Of a stretch of DNA of 64,000 bases, positions 54,739-63,372 are shown piece by piece. The notes under the pieces were generated by a model. That model worked only from the letters and a program-made list of their open reading frames with translations. It had not been told where the DNA came from and searched no databases. The translations under genes and the position numbers were made by a program. Within the stretch, counting starts at the first letter, position 1; every line of letters begins with the position of its first letter. Source of the stretch: Chloroflexota bacterium (GTDB lineage: Bacteria; Chloroflexota; Anaerolineae; Aggregatilineales; Phototrophicaceae); contig JACAES010000102.1 in assembly GCA_013388735.1 (NCBI GenBank), positions 1 to 64,000 on the forward strand, written 5' to 3'.

Positions 54739-56046
54739 ATGGAAGATGGTACGGACTTAATGCAGAACGATTGGACTGCCGACGACAAACCCACCCTGCC
54801 CCACAATCACCCGGTCGAACCCGACCTTGACGCGCTTTCATCCAGCGCCGCGACTCTGGCGCATAACCGGCCTGTCAGCGTTTATCCAAGCGACTATTAT
54901 AGCGAAGCCCTGCGCCCGCCGCCGCCGCCACCTCTCAACCGCGAGTCGGCAGCGCGGGAACGGATGCGCCGCCGCCGTGTGCGGACGCGCCGGGGTGGGG
55001 AATGGGCCTGGGTGGTGATCGCCGCCGCCATGCTCGGCGTAGTGGTCATCATCAGCATGAGCGCCTTCATCCTGCTGCGCGCTGCGCAAACCGAAGCGGA
55101 GTTCGTGCCGACGGCAGTGGTTGAACTGCCCACGCCGGTAGATGCGCGCAGGCCGCTGGGTGCGCTCGGCAGCGGACAGCAGCTCACCCTCAGCGACGGG
55201 CGCAGCATAACGCTCACGCCCTGGGATGGCGTGTCGCGTTTTACGGTGCTGCTGATGGGACTCGACCGCCGTCCGGGCGAAACCGGCCTGGCCTACCGCA
55301 CCGATACGATCATGCTGGCGAGCATTGACCCCGCCACCAACAGCCTGGGCATCCTCAGCATCCCGCGTGATCTGTACGTCGAAGTCCCTGGCTACAGCGA
55401 ACTCCAGCGCATAAATTCCCCGATGGTGCTGGGCGAACTGCGGCAGCCGGGGTACGGCCCGCAGTTGATGATGCAGACAACCCAGTACAACCTGGGCATC
55501 CGCGTCCACGATTACCTGGCGGTGGACTTTAATACCGTCATCACCCTGGTGGACGCCATCGGCGGCATAGACATAGACGTGCCGTATACCATCAACGATC
55601 CCCAGTATCCCGACATGAACTTCGGTTATGACCCGCTTTTTATCCGCGCCGGTTTGCAGCACATGGACGGCAGGCTGGCGCTCAAGTACGCCCGCACCCG
55701 GCACGGCGACAGCGACTTCCAGCGTGCCGAACGCCAGCAGCAGGTTTTGTACGCCGTCCGCGATAAAGTGTTGAGCCTGGATATACTGCCACAGTTGATT
55801 ATCCAGTCGCCGACGCTGTGGGGGCAGCTTAACCAGGGAGTCAGCACCGGCCTCACGCTCGATCAGATCATCCAGCTGGCCTGGTATCTCAAGGATGTCA
55901 GCAGCGAAAACATCCGCACCGGTGTGATTAACGAACAGTATACGGCCTTTTATACCACCCCCGCCGGCGCTTCCGTGCTGGTGCCTGATCGCAGCACGCT
56001 GGGCGCTTTGATGGTGGATGTCTTCGGGCAGAACTATTCCGAATAG
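54739..56046 (+). CDS. LytR-CpsA-Psr (LCP) family glycopolymer transferase
   Basis: Protein of 435 residues. A long cytoplasmic part, Pro- and Arg-rich, precedes one membrane helix (about residues 93-115, WVVIAAAMLGVVVIISMSAF). The LCP domain outside has VLLMGLDRRPGETGLAYRTD, TIMLASIDPATNSLGILSIP followed by RDLYVEVPGY, and LKYARTRHGDSDFQRAERQQ, which contain the Asp and Arg residues that bind polyprenyl-pyrophosphate. LCP proteins attach glycopolymers to peptidoglycan or surface proteins. The start could also be the ATG at 54760. Confidence 0.92.
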   Translation: MEDGTDLMQNDWTADDKPTLPHNHPVEPDLDALSSSAATLAHNRPVSVYPSDYYSEALRPPPPPPLNRESAARERMRRRRVRTRRGGEWAWVVIAAAMLGVVVIISMSAFILLRAAQTEAEFVPTAVVELPTPVDARRPLGALGSGQQLTLSDGRSITLTPWDGVSRFTVLLMGLDRRPGETGLAYRTDTIMLASIDPATNSLGILSIPRDLYVEVPGYSELQRINSPMVLGELRQPGYGPQLMMQTTQYNLGIRVHDYLAVDFNTVITLVDAIGGIDIDVPYTINDPQYPDMNFGYDPLFIRAGLQHMDGRLALKYARTRHGDSDFQRAERQQQVLYAVRDKVLSLDILPQLIIQSPTLWGQLNQGVSTGLTLDQIIQLAWYLKDVSSENIRTGVINEQYTAFYTTPAGASVLVPDRSTLGALMVDVFGQNYSE

Positions 56047-56057
56047 ACCGCCGCACA

Positions 56058-56100
56058 AAATAAAACAGCGCGCCCGATCAAGAGGACGCGCTGTAGCGTT
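56058..56100. terminator. Bidirectional terminator between LCP and the 6S RNA candidate
   Basis: Perfect 8-bp stem ACAGCGCG (56065-56072)/CGCGCTGT (56087-56094). On the minus strand it is followed by TTTATTTT, a good T-tract, so it can end the 6S-like transcript. On the plus strand the T-run is weaker. Confidence 0.8.
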
Positions 56101-56283
56101 TTCGATCACCCTGCCATGCCGTGTGAACGCGATGTTTTTGAACCTGCTTTCGCAGGTGGGTCATCTAACTGATATATCCGGTCTCAGCTCCGCAAGCCTA
56201 TCACCATCAATAACAGACTCTTGATGCCCTTCATTTGGGTGTTGGCTCAAAACTCATTGCGCCATCACGCGCACAGCAGGTTG
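56100..56283 (-). ncRNA. ssrS: Probable 6S RNA
   Basis: About 184 nt on the minus strand. The closing stem is long: ACCUGCUGUGCGCGUG (56281-56266) pairs with CACACGGCAUGGCAGG (56125-56110) over roughly 14 pairs with one bulge and one mismatch. The 5' bubble strand contains UUUUGAGCC, close to the conserved CUGAGCC. The 3' side has the small hairpin CCCACCUGCGAAAGCAGGUU followed by CAA, as in known 6S RNAs (CACCU...AGGUUCAA). CAUCAA/UUGAUG can form an apical hairpin. A promoter and a terminator frame it exactly. 6S RNA binds the housekeeping RNA polymerase and restrains it in slow growth. Confidence 0.7.
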
Positions 56284-56288
56284 GTATT

Positions 56289-56318
56289 GTTATACCAGAC
56301 GCTTTGATGAGTTGTAAA
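56289..56318 (-). promoter_or_regulatory. Promoter of the 6S RNA candidate
   Basis: TTTACA (56318-56313), 18-nt spacer, TATAAC (56294-56289). The start would fall near 56283, right at the closing stem of the predicted RNA. Confidence 0.65.
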
Positions 56319-56358
56319 GACTCAGCTTGCCGCCCGCGCTGCCATACACAAACCGCCA

Positions 56359-58164
56359 TCAGGCGTCTTCTTTATCTTCCTCGATCACCACCGCGATCCC
56401 CAGTTCTTCCAACTGACCCGGCTCTGCCGGGCTGGGCGCGTGCGCCATGATGTCACTGCCGGTCTGCGTCTTGGGAAAGGCGATCACCTCACGGATGTTC
56501 GGCGCGCCGGCGAACAGCATCGCCAGCCGGTCTATCCCGGCGGCAATCCCGCCATGCGGCGGCGTGCCATACTCGAACGCTTCCAGCATATGGCCGAACT
56601 GCTCGCGGGCATGTTCCATCGTCTGGCCGATCAGCGGGAAGATTTTTTCCTGCATGGCGCGGTCGTGGATACGGATGCTGCCGCCGGCGACTTCATAACC
56701 GTTGCACACCAGATCATACTGCGAGCCGCGCGCTTTACCGGGGTCGGTGTCCAGCAGCGGCAGGTCTTCCGGCATCGGCGCGGTGAACATGTGCTGCGAG
56801 GGGTCCCAGCGTTTGTTTTCCTCATCCCACAAAAACAGCGGGAAATCAATCACCCAGATGAAAGCGAACTGGTTCGGGTCCAGCAGGTTCAACTTATCCG
56901 CCAGCGTGCGGCGCAGAATATCCACCGCATTGTAGACCACCTCGCACCGGTCGGAGAGAAACAGCAGCAGGTCGCCGGGCCGGGCTTCCAGCCGCTCGAA
57001 AAGTTCCAGCTTTTGTTCGACGGTGAAAAACTTGCCAATCGGCCCCTTCACCTCGTCATTTTCATCGGTTGGCAGCGCCATCCAGGCCAGCCCTTTTGCG
57101 CCGGCAGAGCGCGCCAGGTCTTCCAGTTCGGCGGTATCTTTCCGAAGCTGCGTCCCGCTGACCGCCCCCGCCCCCGGCACGCGCATCGCCTTAACCGGAC
57201 GCCCTTCGGCAACGTTGGTCTGGAACACGCCGAACCCGCTTTTGCCGGCGATGTCGCTGACATCCACCGCCGCCATGCCGTAGCGCAGGTCGGGTTTGTC
57301 CGAGCCATATTTCTCCATCGCTTCGGTATAAGTCAGGCGCGGGAACGGCTTCCACAGCAGTTGTTTGTTCGTCCCAACCCCTTCCACCAGCGCGATCATC
57401 ATGCCCTCGACAAGCTGCATGATGTCCTCGCGCTCAATAAAACTCATCTCCATATCAAGCTGCGTGAACTCCGGCTGGCGTTCACCGCGCAGGTCTTCGT
57501 CACGGAAGCAGCGCGCGATCTGGAAATACCGTTCGTAGCCGGCCACCATCAAAAGCTGTTTCAACTGCTGCGGGCTTTGCGGCAGGGCATAAAACTTACC
57601 CGGCTGAAGGCGGTACGGCACGAGAAAATCGCGCGCGCCTTCCGGCGTGGTTTTGAACAGGATCGGCGTTTCGATTTCGACAAAACCGCGCGCATCCAGG
57701 TAATCACGCAGAAATTTGATGATACGATGCCGCAGCACGATATTGTACTGCATGGATGGGCGGCGCAGGTCGAGGTAGCGGTACTGCATCCGCCGGACTT
57801 CCTCGATGCGTTCTTCTTTGTTGATATAAAACGGCGGCGTTCTGGAAGCATTCAGCAGCGTGATATTCTGCGCCACAACCTCGATTTCCCCCGTCTCCAG
57901 TTCCGGGTTGGCCGTCCCCGCCGGGCGCACACGCACCACGCCCTGCACCTGAAGCACGTATTCGCTGCGGGCATCGCGGGCAATCGGGTGCGCCTGGGGG
58001 GAAGTGGCCTCATCCACCACCACCTGCGTGATTCCCCAGCGGTCGCGCAGGTCAATAAAAACCACTCCCCCCTGATCGCGCTGGCGGTTAACCCAGCCCG
58101 CCAGCGTCACCTGCTGGCCGGCATGTTCGACTCGAAGTTCGCCGCAGTTATGCGTCTTTAACAT
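56359..58164 (-). CDS. aspS: Aspartyl-tRNA synthetase
   Basis: Protein of 601 residues, the bacterial type. The ATG at 58164 opens on MLKTHNCGELRVEHAGQQVT with AGGAG upstream; the frame open to 58329 crosses the likely promoter and is not used. Order: OB anticodon domain (WVNRQRDQGGVVFIDLRDRW), class II motif 2 (ARCFRDEDLRGERQPEFTQL), the bacterial GAD insertion (about 290-410) and motif 3 (GGIAAGIDRLAMLFAGAPNI). It charges tRNA-Asp, and possibly tRNA-Asn if non-discriminating. Confidence 0.96.
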   Translation of the reverse strand: MLKTHNCGELRVEHAGQQVTLAGWVNRQRDQGGVVFIDLRDRWGITQVVVDEATSPQAHPIARDARSEYVLQVQGVVRVRPAGTANPELETGEIEVVAQNITLLNASRTPPFYINKEERIEEVRRMQYRYLDLRRPSMQYNIVLRHRIIKFLRDYLDARGFVEIETPILFKTTPEGARDFLVPYRLQPGKFYALPQSPQQLKQLLMVAGYERYFQIARCFRDEDLRGERQPEFTQLDMEMSFIEREDIMQLVEGMMIALVEGVGTNKQLLWKPFPRLTYTEAMEKYGSDKPDLRYGMAAVDVSDIAGKSGFGVFQTNVAEGRPVKAMRVPGAGAVSGTQLRKDTAELEDLARSAGAKGLAWMALPTDENDEVKGPIGKFFTVEQKLELFERLEARPGDLLLFLSDRCEVVYNAVDILRRTLADKLNLLDPNQFAFIWVIDFPLFLWDEENKRWDPSQHMFTAPMPEDLPLLDTDPGKARGSQYDLVCNGYEVAGGSIRIHDRAMQEKIFPLIGQTMEHAREQFGHMLEAFEYGTPPHGGIAAGIDRLAMLFAGAPNIREVIAFPKTQTGSDIMAHAPSPAEPGQLEELGIAVVIEEDKEDA

Positions 58165-58261
58165 AAGCTCATCGCTCCTAACGCAGCACGTTTGAGGTTT
58201 ACAGCGGATATTGGGCGAAAAGCATAACACGTTCTGGTTTAGAAACAAATAGTTAGATTGC

Positions 58262-58291
58262 GAAAACACAAAACGGCGCATGTGCGCCGTT
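58262..58291 (-). terminator. Terminator after the DUF4870-like gene
   Basis: Perfect palindrome AACGGCGCA-TG-TGCGCCGTT (58272-58291); the minus strand continues TTTGTGTTTTC. It ends the gene at 58330. Confidence 0.85.
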
Positions 58292-58329
58292 CCGACCGCC
58301 CGCGGCAAGGTAGGGCCGCTTTGCAACAT

Positions 58330-58977
58330 TCAGAGTGTGTTCAGAAAACCCCCGGCAAGCTGCCGGTCAACCCACTTCGCCACAAACGGGTAGTGATAAT
58401 CTGCCCGGTTATAAGTCTGGACGGCGGCAACCGTGCCGAAAAACAGCGCGGCAAACGGCATCATCACCACCAGCACCGCCAGCGCCACACCCAACAGTCC
58501 CCACAGCGGCACCAGCACGATGCCTGCCAGCACGAAAACCGCCAGCAGCGCGATCACCATGCCCAGCGCCCAGGCCACGCCGCCCACCACCAGCAGCGCC
58601 AGCACGCCCACCGTACTCAGCACTTGCAGAACAAAAGCTTGCAGCGCATGAAACGACACGTAGTCGGAGCGTTTGCGGTACATGAAATAAATCACCAGCG
58701 GCAGAAAAATGCTCATCGGCACCACAAACCCGGCGGTGAACAGGCCGCCCAGCATCGTCAGCCAGATGCTGGCGTGCGCGATGGCTGCCCACTGCCGCTC
58801 CTCATCCGAGATGTTCATGGTGCTGTAGCTGCGCGGTTTGGCCTTCGTCTTGCGCGGCTCGTAGTAGCGCGTTTCATATTCGCGCACAACGTCCGGCTCT
58901 GGGGACGATGATGCTAACCGCGCAAACCGCTCGGTCTCGGCCTTGTCCTGCCTGCTCTGACGTTCTTCATCGTTCAT
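58330..58977 (-). CDS. DUF4870-like membrane protein
   Basis: Protein of 215 residues. The ATG at 58977 has GAGG 8 nt upstream. A charged N-terminal 60 residues rich in Glu, Arg and Lys is followed by ISDEERQWAAIAHASIWLTM and GGLFTAGFVVPMSIFLPLVIY, then RSDYVSFHALQAFVLQV. This arrangement is typical of DUF4870. Two or three further helices form the C-terminal half, which ends YNRADYHYPFVAKWVDRQ. The function of the family is not known. The unusual part is the extended acidic/basic N-terminus. Confidence 0.8.
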   Translation of the reverse strand: MNDEERQSRQDKAETERFARLASSSPEPDVVREYETRYYEPRKTKAKPRSYSTMNISDEERQWAAIAHASIWLTMLGGLFTAGFVVPMSIFLPLVIYFMYRKRSDYVSFHALQAFVLQVLSTVGVLALLVVGGVAWALGMVIALLAVFVLAGIVLVPLWGLLGVALAVLVVMMPFAALFFGTVAAVQTYNRADYHYPFVAKWVDRQLAGGFLNTL

Positions 58978-59083
58978 TCGCCAAACCTCATTCAGCATTG
59001 AGAGGAATTCCATTTGCAGGGTATTTCACGTATTTCCATATACGGATTTGCCGCCGATAAGTTTCAGCAGCGGCGCAGTATGG

Positions 59084-59089
59084 TATACT
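59084..59089 (+). promoter_or_regulatory. Extended -10 element just before a possibly leaderless gene
   Basis: TGGTATACT: a TATACT hexamer with TG one base upstream. The hexamer ends 8 nt before the ATG at 59098, so transcription would start at or next to the start codon. No Shine-Dalgarno site is visible. Confidence 0.5.
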
Positions 59090-59097
59090 AACCCCTC

Positions 59098-59313
59098 ATG
59101 TTTAGCAATGACTTTACGCTCACCAAACGTCATTTAGGGCTGATTCTGCTGGTCGGCGGTGGCCTGGGTTTTGCCGCCATCCTGGGCATAGACATCCTGG
59201 ACGCCGGACGCGAAGGCGGCATCGGCCCGGCGCAGCAGATCGCGCTTGGCCTGTGTCTGCTGTCGGCGCTGGTCGGCCTCAGCCTGTTTCCCCTGGGTGA
59301 TAAACCCGCCTGA
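59098..59313 (+). CDS. Small membrane protein, two helices
   Basis: Protein of 71 residues. Two hydrophobic segments (about 14-31 LGLILLVGGGLGFAAILG and 45-65 QIALGLCLLSALVGLSLFPL) are linked by a short polar loop DILDAGREGGIGP. The function is not recognised. It ends 4 nt before the GT-C gene and probably shares its transcript, so an accessory role in the same process is possible. Confidence 0.65.
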   Translation: MFSNDFTLTKRHLGLILLVGGGLGFAAILGIDILDAGREGGIGPAQQIALGLCLLSALVGLSLFPLGDKPA

Positions 59314-59317
59314 CGGT

Positions 59318-60976
59318 ATGATCTATGCTTCGACGAACGCCGTGGAAAAACCGATTTTGCGTATTATCAATCGCACTCTGATTGCCGCCGCCCTGCTGGT
59401 GCTGATCGGCCACCTGGCCGTTTACGTAGCTTATGCCGCCAACCTGATGCGCTTCCCCTTCGATTACGATCAGGGTGAAGGTTTTGAACTGGTGGACACG
59501 GTGCTGTTCAGCCAGGGGCAATGGCCGTACCGCGATACCGAAGTTTTCCCGTTTTACTCCAGCAACTACCCGCCGCTGTTTCATATCCTGGCCGCGCCGT
59601 TTGTATGGCTGGCCGGGCCGGCCCACTGGTACGGGCGGCTGCTTGGTTTTTTGGGAACGCTGGTGACGGCGGCAGCCATCGGTTACGCGGTCTACCGCGA
59701 CGGCGCGGGCAGCGGGCGGCTGCGGTGGGCCATCGCGGCGCTGTCCGGCCTGGCCTATCTGGCGTCGAACACGGTTTATCACATCGGGCCGCTGTTCCGC
59801 CAGCACGCCAGCATGGTGATGTTTGAAACGCTGGCGGTCGTTGTTCTGGCGAATGCCAACGAGATCACCCACGTCCGGCGCCGACGGCGGACGCTGGCTG
59901 CCGGGCTGCTGCTGGTCATCGCCGCCGGATATACCAAGCAGCTTGCAATCATCACCGCCCTGGCCGTCGGGCTGTTTCTGCTCATTCGCCAGCCCCGGCG
60001 CGCCCTGGCCTGGGGAAGCCTGGCAGCAGCGGTCGGCGTCGGCGTGTTCGCCTGGATGACCGCCGCGACGAACGGCGAATGGTGGCGGCAGGCCATCGTC
60101 GCCAACGTCAATGATCTGAATATCCAGCAGTCGGTTGGGCTGTTCCGGCTGTGGTTTTCGCTGCACGGCTTTCTGATCGTCCCGGCGGCGCTGCTGGCGC
60201 TTTACGAACTGTACTTCGACCGGCTTTCGTTATATGCCATCTGGTTTTTGCTGGCGGCGGGTTTCAACGGCGCGGCTTCCGGCACGTGGGGCGGCGGCGA
60301 CAGCTACTTCGCTACGGCTATCGCGGCCACCTGCATCCTCGGCGGCATCTTCGCGGCGCGCACGCTGGCCGGAGTATGGAAGTTCCCCGACAACTATCTC
60401 AGCCGCCGGCTGGTATACCCACTCAGGCCGCTCGCGCCGGGGCTGTTCCGCGCCGGACTCGTCATCGTGCCGCTGCTGTACCTGGGCTACGGTCGCGCGA
60501 CTCTCCACCTGCCCACGCAGCAGCCGCCCTTCGACGCCTTCGCCCGCGTGTTAAACCTCCAACCCAACGCGCTGAACGGCTTTTATGACTCGGCGCGAAC
60601 GGCAGACGGCCAGTTCGCCGGCGGGTATGCCGACATCGGCCACTTCACCACGCCGGACGATGTGCAGGCCGGCTGGCAAATCGTCGAACGGGTGCGCGCG
60701 GCCAGCGGCCATGTGATGAGCGAGGAAGCCGGTTTCAGCCTGGCCGCCGGGCGGCAGATCATCACCAACCCTACCCAACTGCTGAACCTAGATAAAAAGG
60801 CTTTGTACGATGGCGGCGAACTCATCCAGATGATCGAAGACCGGGCGTTCGGCCTCATCATCTTCCGGGCGCAGTTTTACCCGCCGCGCCTGCTGCGCGC
60901 CATCGGCGACCACTACCGACACACCGAAAGCATCTTCATGAACGGCTTCGAATATCGGCTGCTGATTCCCGATTAA
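59318..60976 (+). CDS. GT-C superfamily membrane glycosyltransferase
   Basis: Protein of 552 residues; the ATG at 59318 follows the small gene by 4 nt. About ten membrane helices form the first 400 residues. The first outside loop carries PFDYDQGEGFELVDTVLFSQ and SNYPPLFHILAAPF, the acidic residues and NYPPL motif usual in ArnT/PMT-like enzymes that use polyprenyl-phosphate sugars. A soluble outside domain (about 420-552) ends the protein. It probably adds a sugar from a lipid carrier to a surface molecule; donor and acceptor are unknown. Confidence 0.85.
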   Translation: MIYASTNAVEKPILRIINRTLIAAALLVLIGHLAVYVAYAANLMRFPFDYDQGEGFELVDTVLFSQGQWPYRDTEVFPFYSSNYPPLFHILAAPFVWLAGPAHWYGRLLGFLGTLVTAAAIGYAVYRDGAGSGRLRWAIAALSGLAYLASNTVYHIGPLFRQHASMVMFETLAVVVLANANEITHVRRRRRTLAAGLLLVIAAGYTKQLAIITALAVGLFLLIRQPRRALAWGSLAAAVGVGVFAWMTAATNGEWWRQAIVANVNDLNIQQSVGLFRLWFSLHGFLIVPAALLALYELYFDRLSLYAIWFLLAAGFNGAASGTWGGGDSYFATAIAATCILGGIFAARTLAGVWKFPDNYLSRRLVYPLRPLAPGLFRAGLVIVPLLYLGYGRATLHLPTQQPPFDAFARVLNLQPNALNGFYDSARTADGQFAGGYADIGHFTTPDDVQAGWQIVERVRAASGHVMSEEAGFSLAAGRQIITNPTQLLNLDKKALYDGGELIQMIEDRAFGLIIFRAQFYPPRLLRAIGDHYRHTESIFMNGFEYRLLIPD

Positions 60977-61004
60977 GGGCGCGGCTGCGCCCTCAACCGT
61001 CTGT

Positions 61005-61667
61005 TTATGATCCCATCGAGTCCGACCACTCGCGGCGCAGGCGCACCGTCTGCGACCGGCAGACTTCGCCGCTGTCATCCAGCGCCACCACGTACCACGA
61101 GAAATTGATGCCGCGCCCGATAACGGCCAGTTCCATATTACCGCGCGTCTTGGTGATGCCGCCGGGTACGTCCAGGCCGCTCACAAGCTGCCCGTTTTCG
61201 TTCAGCACGTACACCTGATAATGGGTGATGTCGCCGGAACGGGGCGCATCCCAATAGAAAGTGGTTTCGCCGTTCGGGAAACCGTCCAGCGGCGACGTGG
61301 CGCGGAAGCCCGTACAATCCACCGGCGCGGCAGGGACAACCACGCCCTCCACCGGCACGACAACGGTATTAACCGTCGTCAGCGTGACGGTCGTGGTCGC
61401 CGAGACGACTACGGAACTCACGCCTGTCTCGCCAGCGCACGGGATGTAAATCTGCTGGCCGACGTAAATGCGGCGCACGTCGGCGATGCCGTTGGCGGCG
61501 GCGATAGCATTCATGCTCACGCCGTAGTGCAGGGAAATCCGAAACAGGTTTTGCCCGGCCTGCACGGTATGGTACACGCCGCATTGGGCTTGAACCGGCG
61601 TCGTTCCCCAGGCCAGCAAACTCGCCAGGACGAGAGTCAGGGTCAGTATACGGATCATGTTACGCAT
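61005..61667 (-). CDS. Secreted LysM-domain protein
   Basis: Protein of 220 residues; the ATG at 61667 has GAGG 6 nt upstream. A signal peptide (MRNMIRILTLTLVLASLLAW, ending VQA) is followed by a LysM module: YHTVQAGQNLFRISLHYGVS, NAIAAANGIADVRRIYVGQQ, and IYIPCAG. A Val/Thr-rich linker leads to a beta-sandwich C-terminal part (TTFYWDAPRSGDITHYQVYV and on to VCRSQTVRLRREW). LysM binds N-acetylglucosamine polymers such as peptidoglycan. It is likely an envelope protein. Confidence 0.85.
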   Translation of the reverse strand: MRNMIRILTLTLVLASLLAWGTTPVQAQCGVYHTVQAGQNLFRISLHYGVSMNAIAAANGIADVRRIYVGQQIYIPCAGETGVSSVVVSATTTVTLTTVNTVVVPVEGVVVPAAPVDCTGFRATSPLDGFPNGETTFYWDAPRSGDITHYQVYVLNENGQLVSGLDVPGGITKTRGNMELAVIGRGINFSWYVVALDDSGEVCRSQTVRLRREWSDSMGS

Positions 61668-61739
61668 AACTATCCTCACGGATTGATTGCCGCGGTCGAA
61701 TACCTCTATCACTATGATATAAAATTCCAGAAAGTGTGC

Positions 61740-61757
61740 GGTTAGATATTACTAACC
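61740..61757. repeat. Inverted repeat GGTTAG-N6-CTAACC
   Basis: Perfect 6-bp arms with a 6-nt spacer, in an AT-richer gap upstream of the LysM gene. A further GGTTAG half follows at 61769-61774. It could be an operator site for a dimeric regulator. Confidence 0.45.
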
Positions 61758-61848
61758 TACGCACTAAGGGTTAGATAAGATTAACTTTGGCCGGGTCAGG
61801 TTATCAGATTCATACGGAAAAGTTGGGAAGCGGCGGCAAGTCGGCAGA

Positions 61849-61872
61849 TAAAAAAACCGCCCTGGTGGGCGG
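61849..61872 (-). terminator. Terminator of the AAA ATPase gene
   Basis: Minus strand CCGCCC/GGGCGG stem with loop ACCA (61872-61857), then seven T. It begins directly after the stop codon. Confidence 0.9.
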
Positions 61873-63183
61873 CTATCCAAACGGATTATAGCGGGGAAGT
61901 TTTTTTGGCTGCACTTTGGCGGAGTTGTTACTCACCAACCCCATCGGGCGGCGCTCCTTCAGGAAGTCGTTGCCGGAGCGAACCTGCCGCAGCAGGCTGT
62001 CAATGGACTGCTGGAGATACTCCAGCGTCACTTCGGTGCGGTGTTCATGAGCTGCCAGCATCCGGGCGTGCAGCGCCGCTTCGCGCACGAACGCGCCCGG
62101 CTGGTTGATGAGTTCCGGGATGACCATCAGGTGTTCGTCTTTCCACTGGTCGGCCATGTAATAGCGCAGCATTTGCTCAGCGTGATGGTCGTCCTGAATG
62201 GTCGGTATGACAAAAATGCGGTCGAGCCGGCCAGGTCGCTTGGCGATGCGTTCGTCAATTACTTCGGGATAGTTGGTGGTCGCCAGCATCAGCGCGCCTT
62301 CCGGGTTGTTGGGCGACTCCACGCCGTCAAGGACGTTCAGGATGCGCGCTTTATCGTCACCCTGCAAATAGGCATCCAGTTCCTCCACAATCAGCAGGAC
62401 GGGATAACGCGCTGCCGTCACCGCCTGGAGCGCGCGCTGGATTTTCTCGAACGATGCGCCGTCCCGGTCGGAGCCGGACACATAAACGACGATGCGCCCC
62501 TGGTTGATCGCCAGCTTCGCCATCGCCGCGCACAGCATGGTTTTGCCCGTACCCGGCACGCCCGCCAGCAGCAGTTTGCGGAACGGCGCCAGTTTAAGCT
62601 GCCGGTAGATAAAAACGCCTTTGGTGAAAAAGGCTTCCATATCATCCAGCAGGTCATCTTTTAAATCGTCCGGCAGGATGACATCTTCCCAATCTACCGT
62701 CGGGTCGAAAAAAGCGTCCGTACCGCCGATGATGTACACATCCCGGCGGCGGCGGATACGCGGGCGCACCGCCCGCGCGCAGGCGAACTCGAAGGCCGCC
62801 CAGGTTTCCAGCTTGCCGGAAGGCACCAGCGCAACCGCCGTTAAATCCTGCACATCGTCATCAAAATACGAACTGGCATAAACGACTTCGAAGAGGTCTT
62901 CGTCTTCCACCGAAAACCGGAACGCATATGCCCCGGCGGTGGCCGTCAGCACCATTCGTTTGCCCCGCGAGCCGTAATCGCTGATGGGGACGATGACCGG
63001 GCATTCGAGCGGTTCGACGCCATCGTAACGCGCTTTTCCTCGCAGCTTGCGCCCAGGTTTAATCTGATTCTGGGCGATCATATTGCTGCATTCTGCGGAC
63101 GCCCAGATTGTTGTGTACGCGCGCCCTGGCCAGCGTTTCTCCCAGGTATCACGCGCCCACTGCACCAGACGTTCATACTGCAT
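61873..63183 (-). CDS. AAA-family ATPase
   Basis: Protein of 436 residues. The N-terminal 165 residues are a separate domain not recognised (MQYERLVQWARDTWEKRWPG; ends around RRRRDVYIIGG). The AAA module then shows Walker A GVPGTGKT, Walker B VLLIVEELDAYL, sensor 1 ALMLATTNYPEVI, and an arginine-finger region RPGRLDRIFVIPT; residues 360-410 form the helical lid. The Walker B has EE where most have DE. It resembles FtsH/BCS1-like single-module ATPases but lacks a protease domain or membrane segment. It may remodel a protein target; the partner is unknown. Confidence 0.85.
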   Translation of the reverse strand: MQYERLVQWARDTWEKRWPGRAYTTIWASAECSNMIAQNQIKPGRKLRGKARYDGVEPLECPVIVPISDYGSRGKRMVLTATAGAYAFRFSVEDEDLFEVVYASSYFDDDVQDLTAVALVPSGKLETWAAFEFACARAVRPRIRRRRDVYIIGGTDAFFDPTVDWEDVILPDDLKDDLLDDMEAFFTKGVFIYRQLKLAPFRKLLLAGVPGTGKTMLCAAMAKLAINQGRIVVYVSGSDRDGASFEKIQRALQAVTAARYPVLLIVEELDAYLQGDDKARILNVLDGVESPNNPEGALMLATTNYPEVIDERIAKRPGRLDRIFVIPTIQDDHHAEQMLRYYMADQWKDEHLMVIPELINQPGAFVREAALHARMLAAHEHRTEVTLEYLQQSIDSLLRQVRSGNDFLKERRPMGLVSNNSAKVQPKKLPRYNPFG

Positions 63184-63254
63184 ATGGTTTTATCCCCTCG
63201 AAATCTCCACCCCAGGTTCAGGCACATGATGACTAACCGGGGAGGGGTAAGGTC

Positions 63255-63260
63255 ATTATA
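63255..63260 (-). promoter_or_regulatory. TATAAT -10 element for the AAA ATPase gene
   Basis: Perfect TATAAT read on the minus strand, about 72 nt before the ATG at 63183; no clear -35. Confidence 0.4.
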
Positions 63261-63372
63261 AAAGTCTTTACCCAAAACTGAAAGGGTACTTGCCGAATTA
63301 CTCATTTGCCGTCACAATCCGGGCATCGGTGCCGGCTGCTTCCGAAAGTTTGCTGTTGGAGTTCATCCGGTT

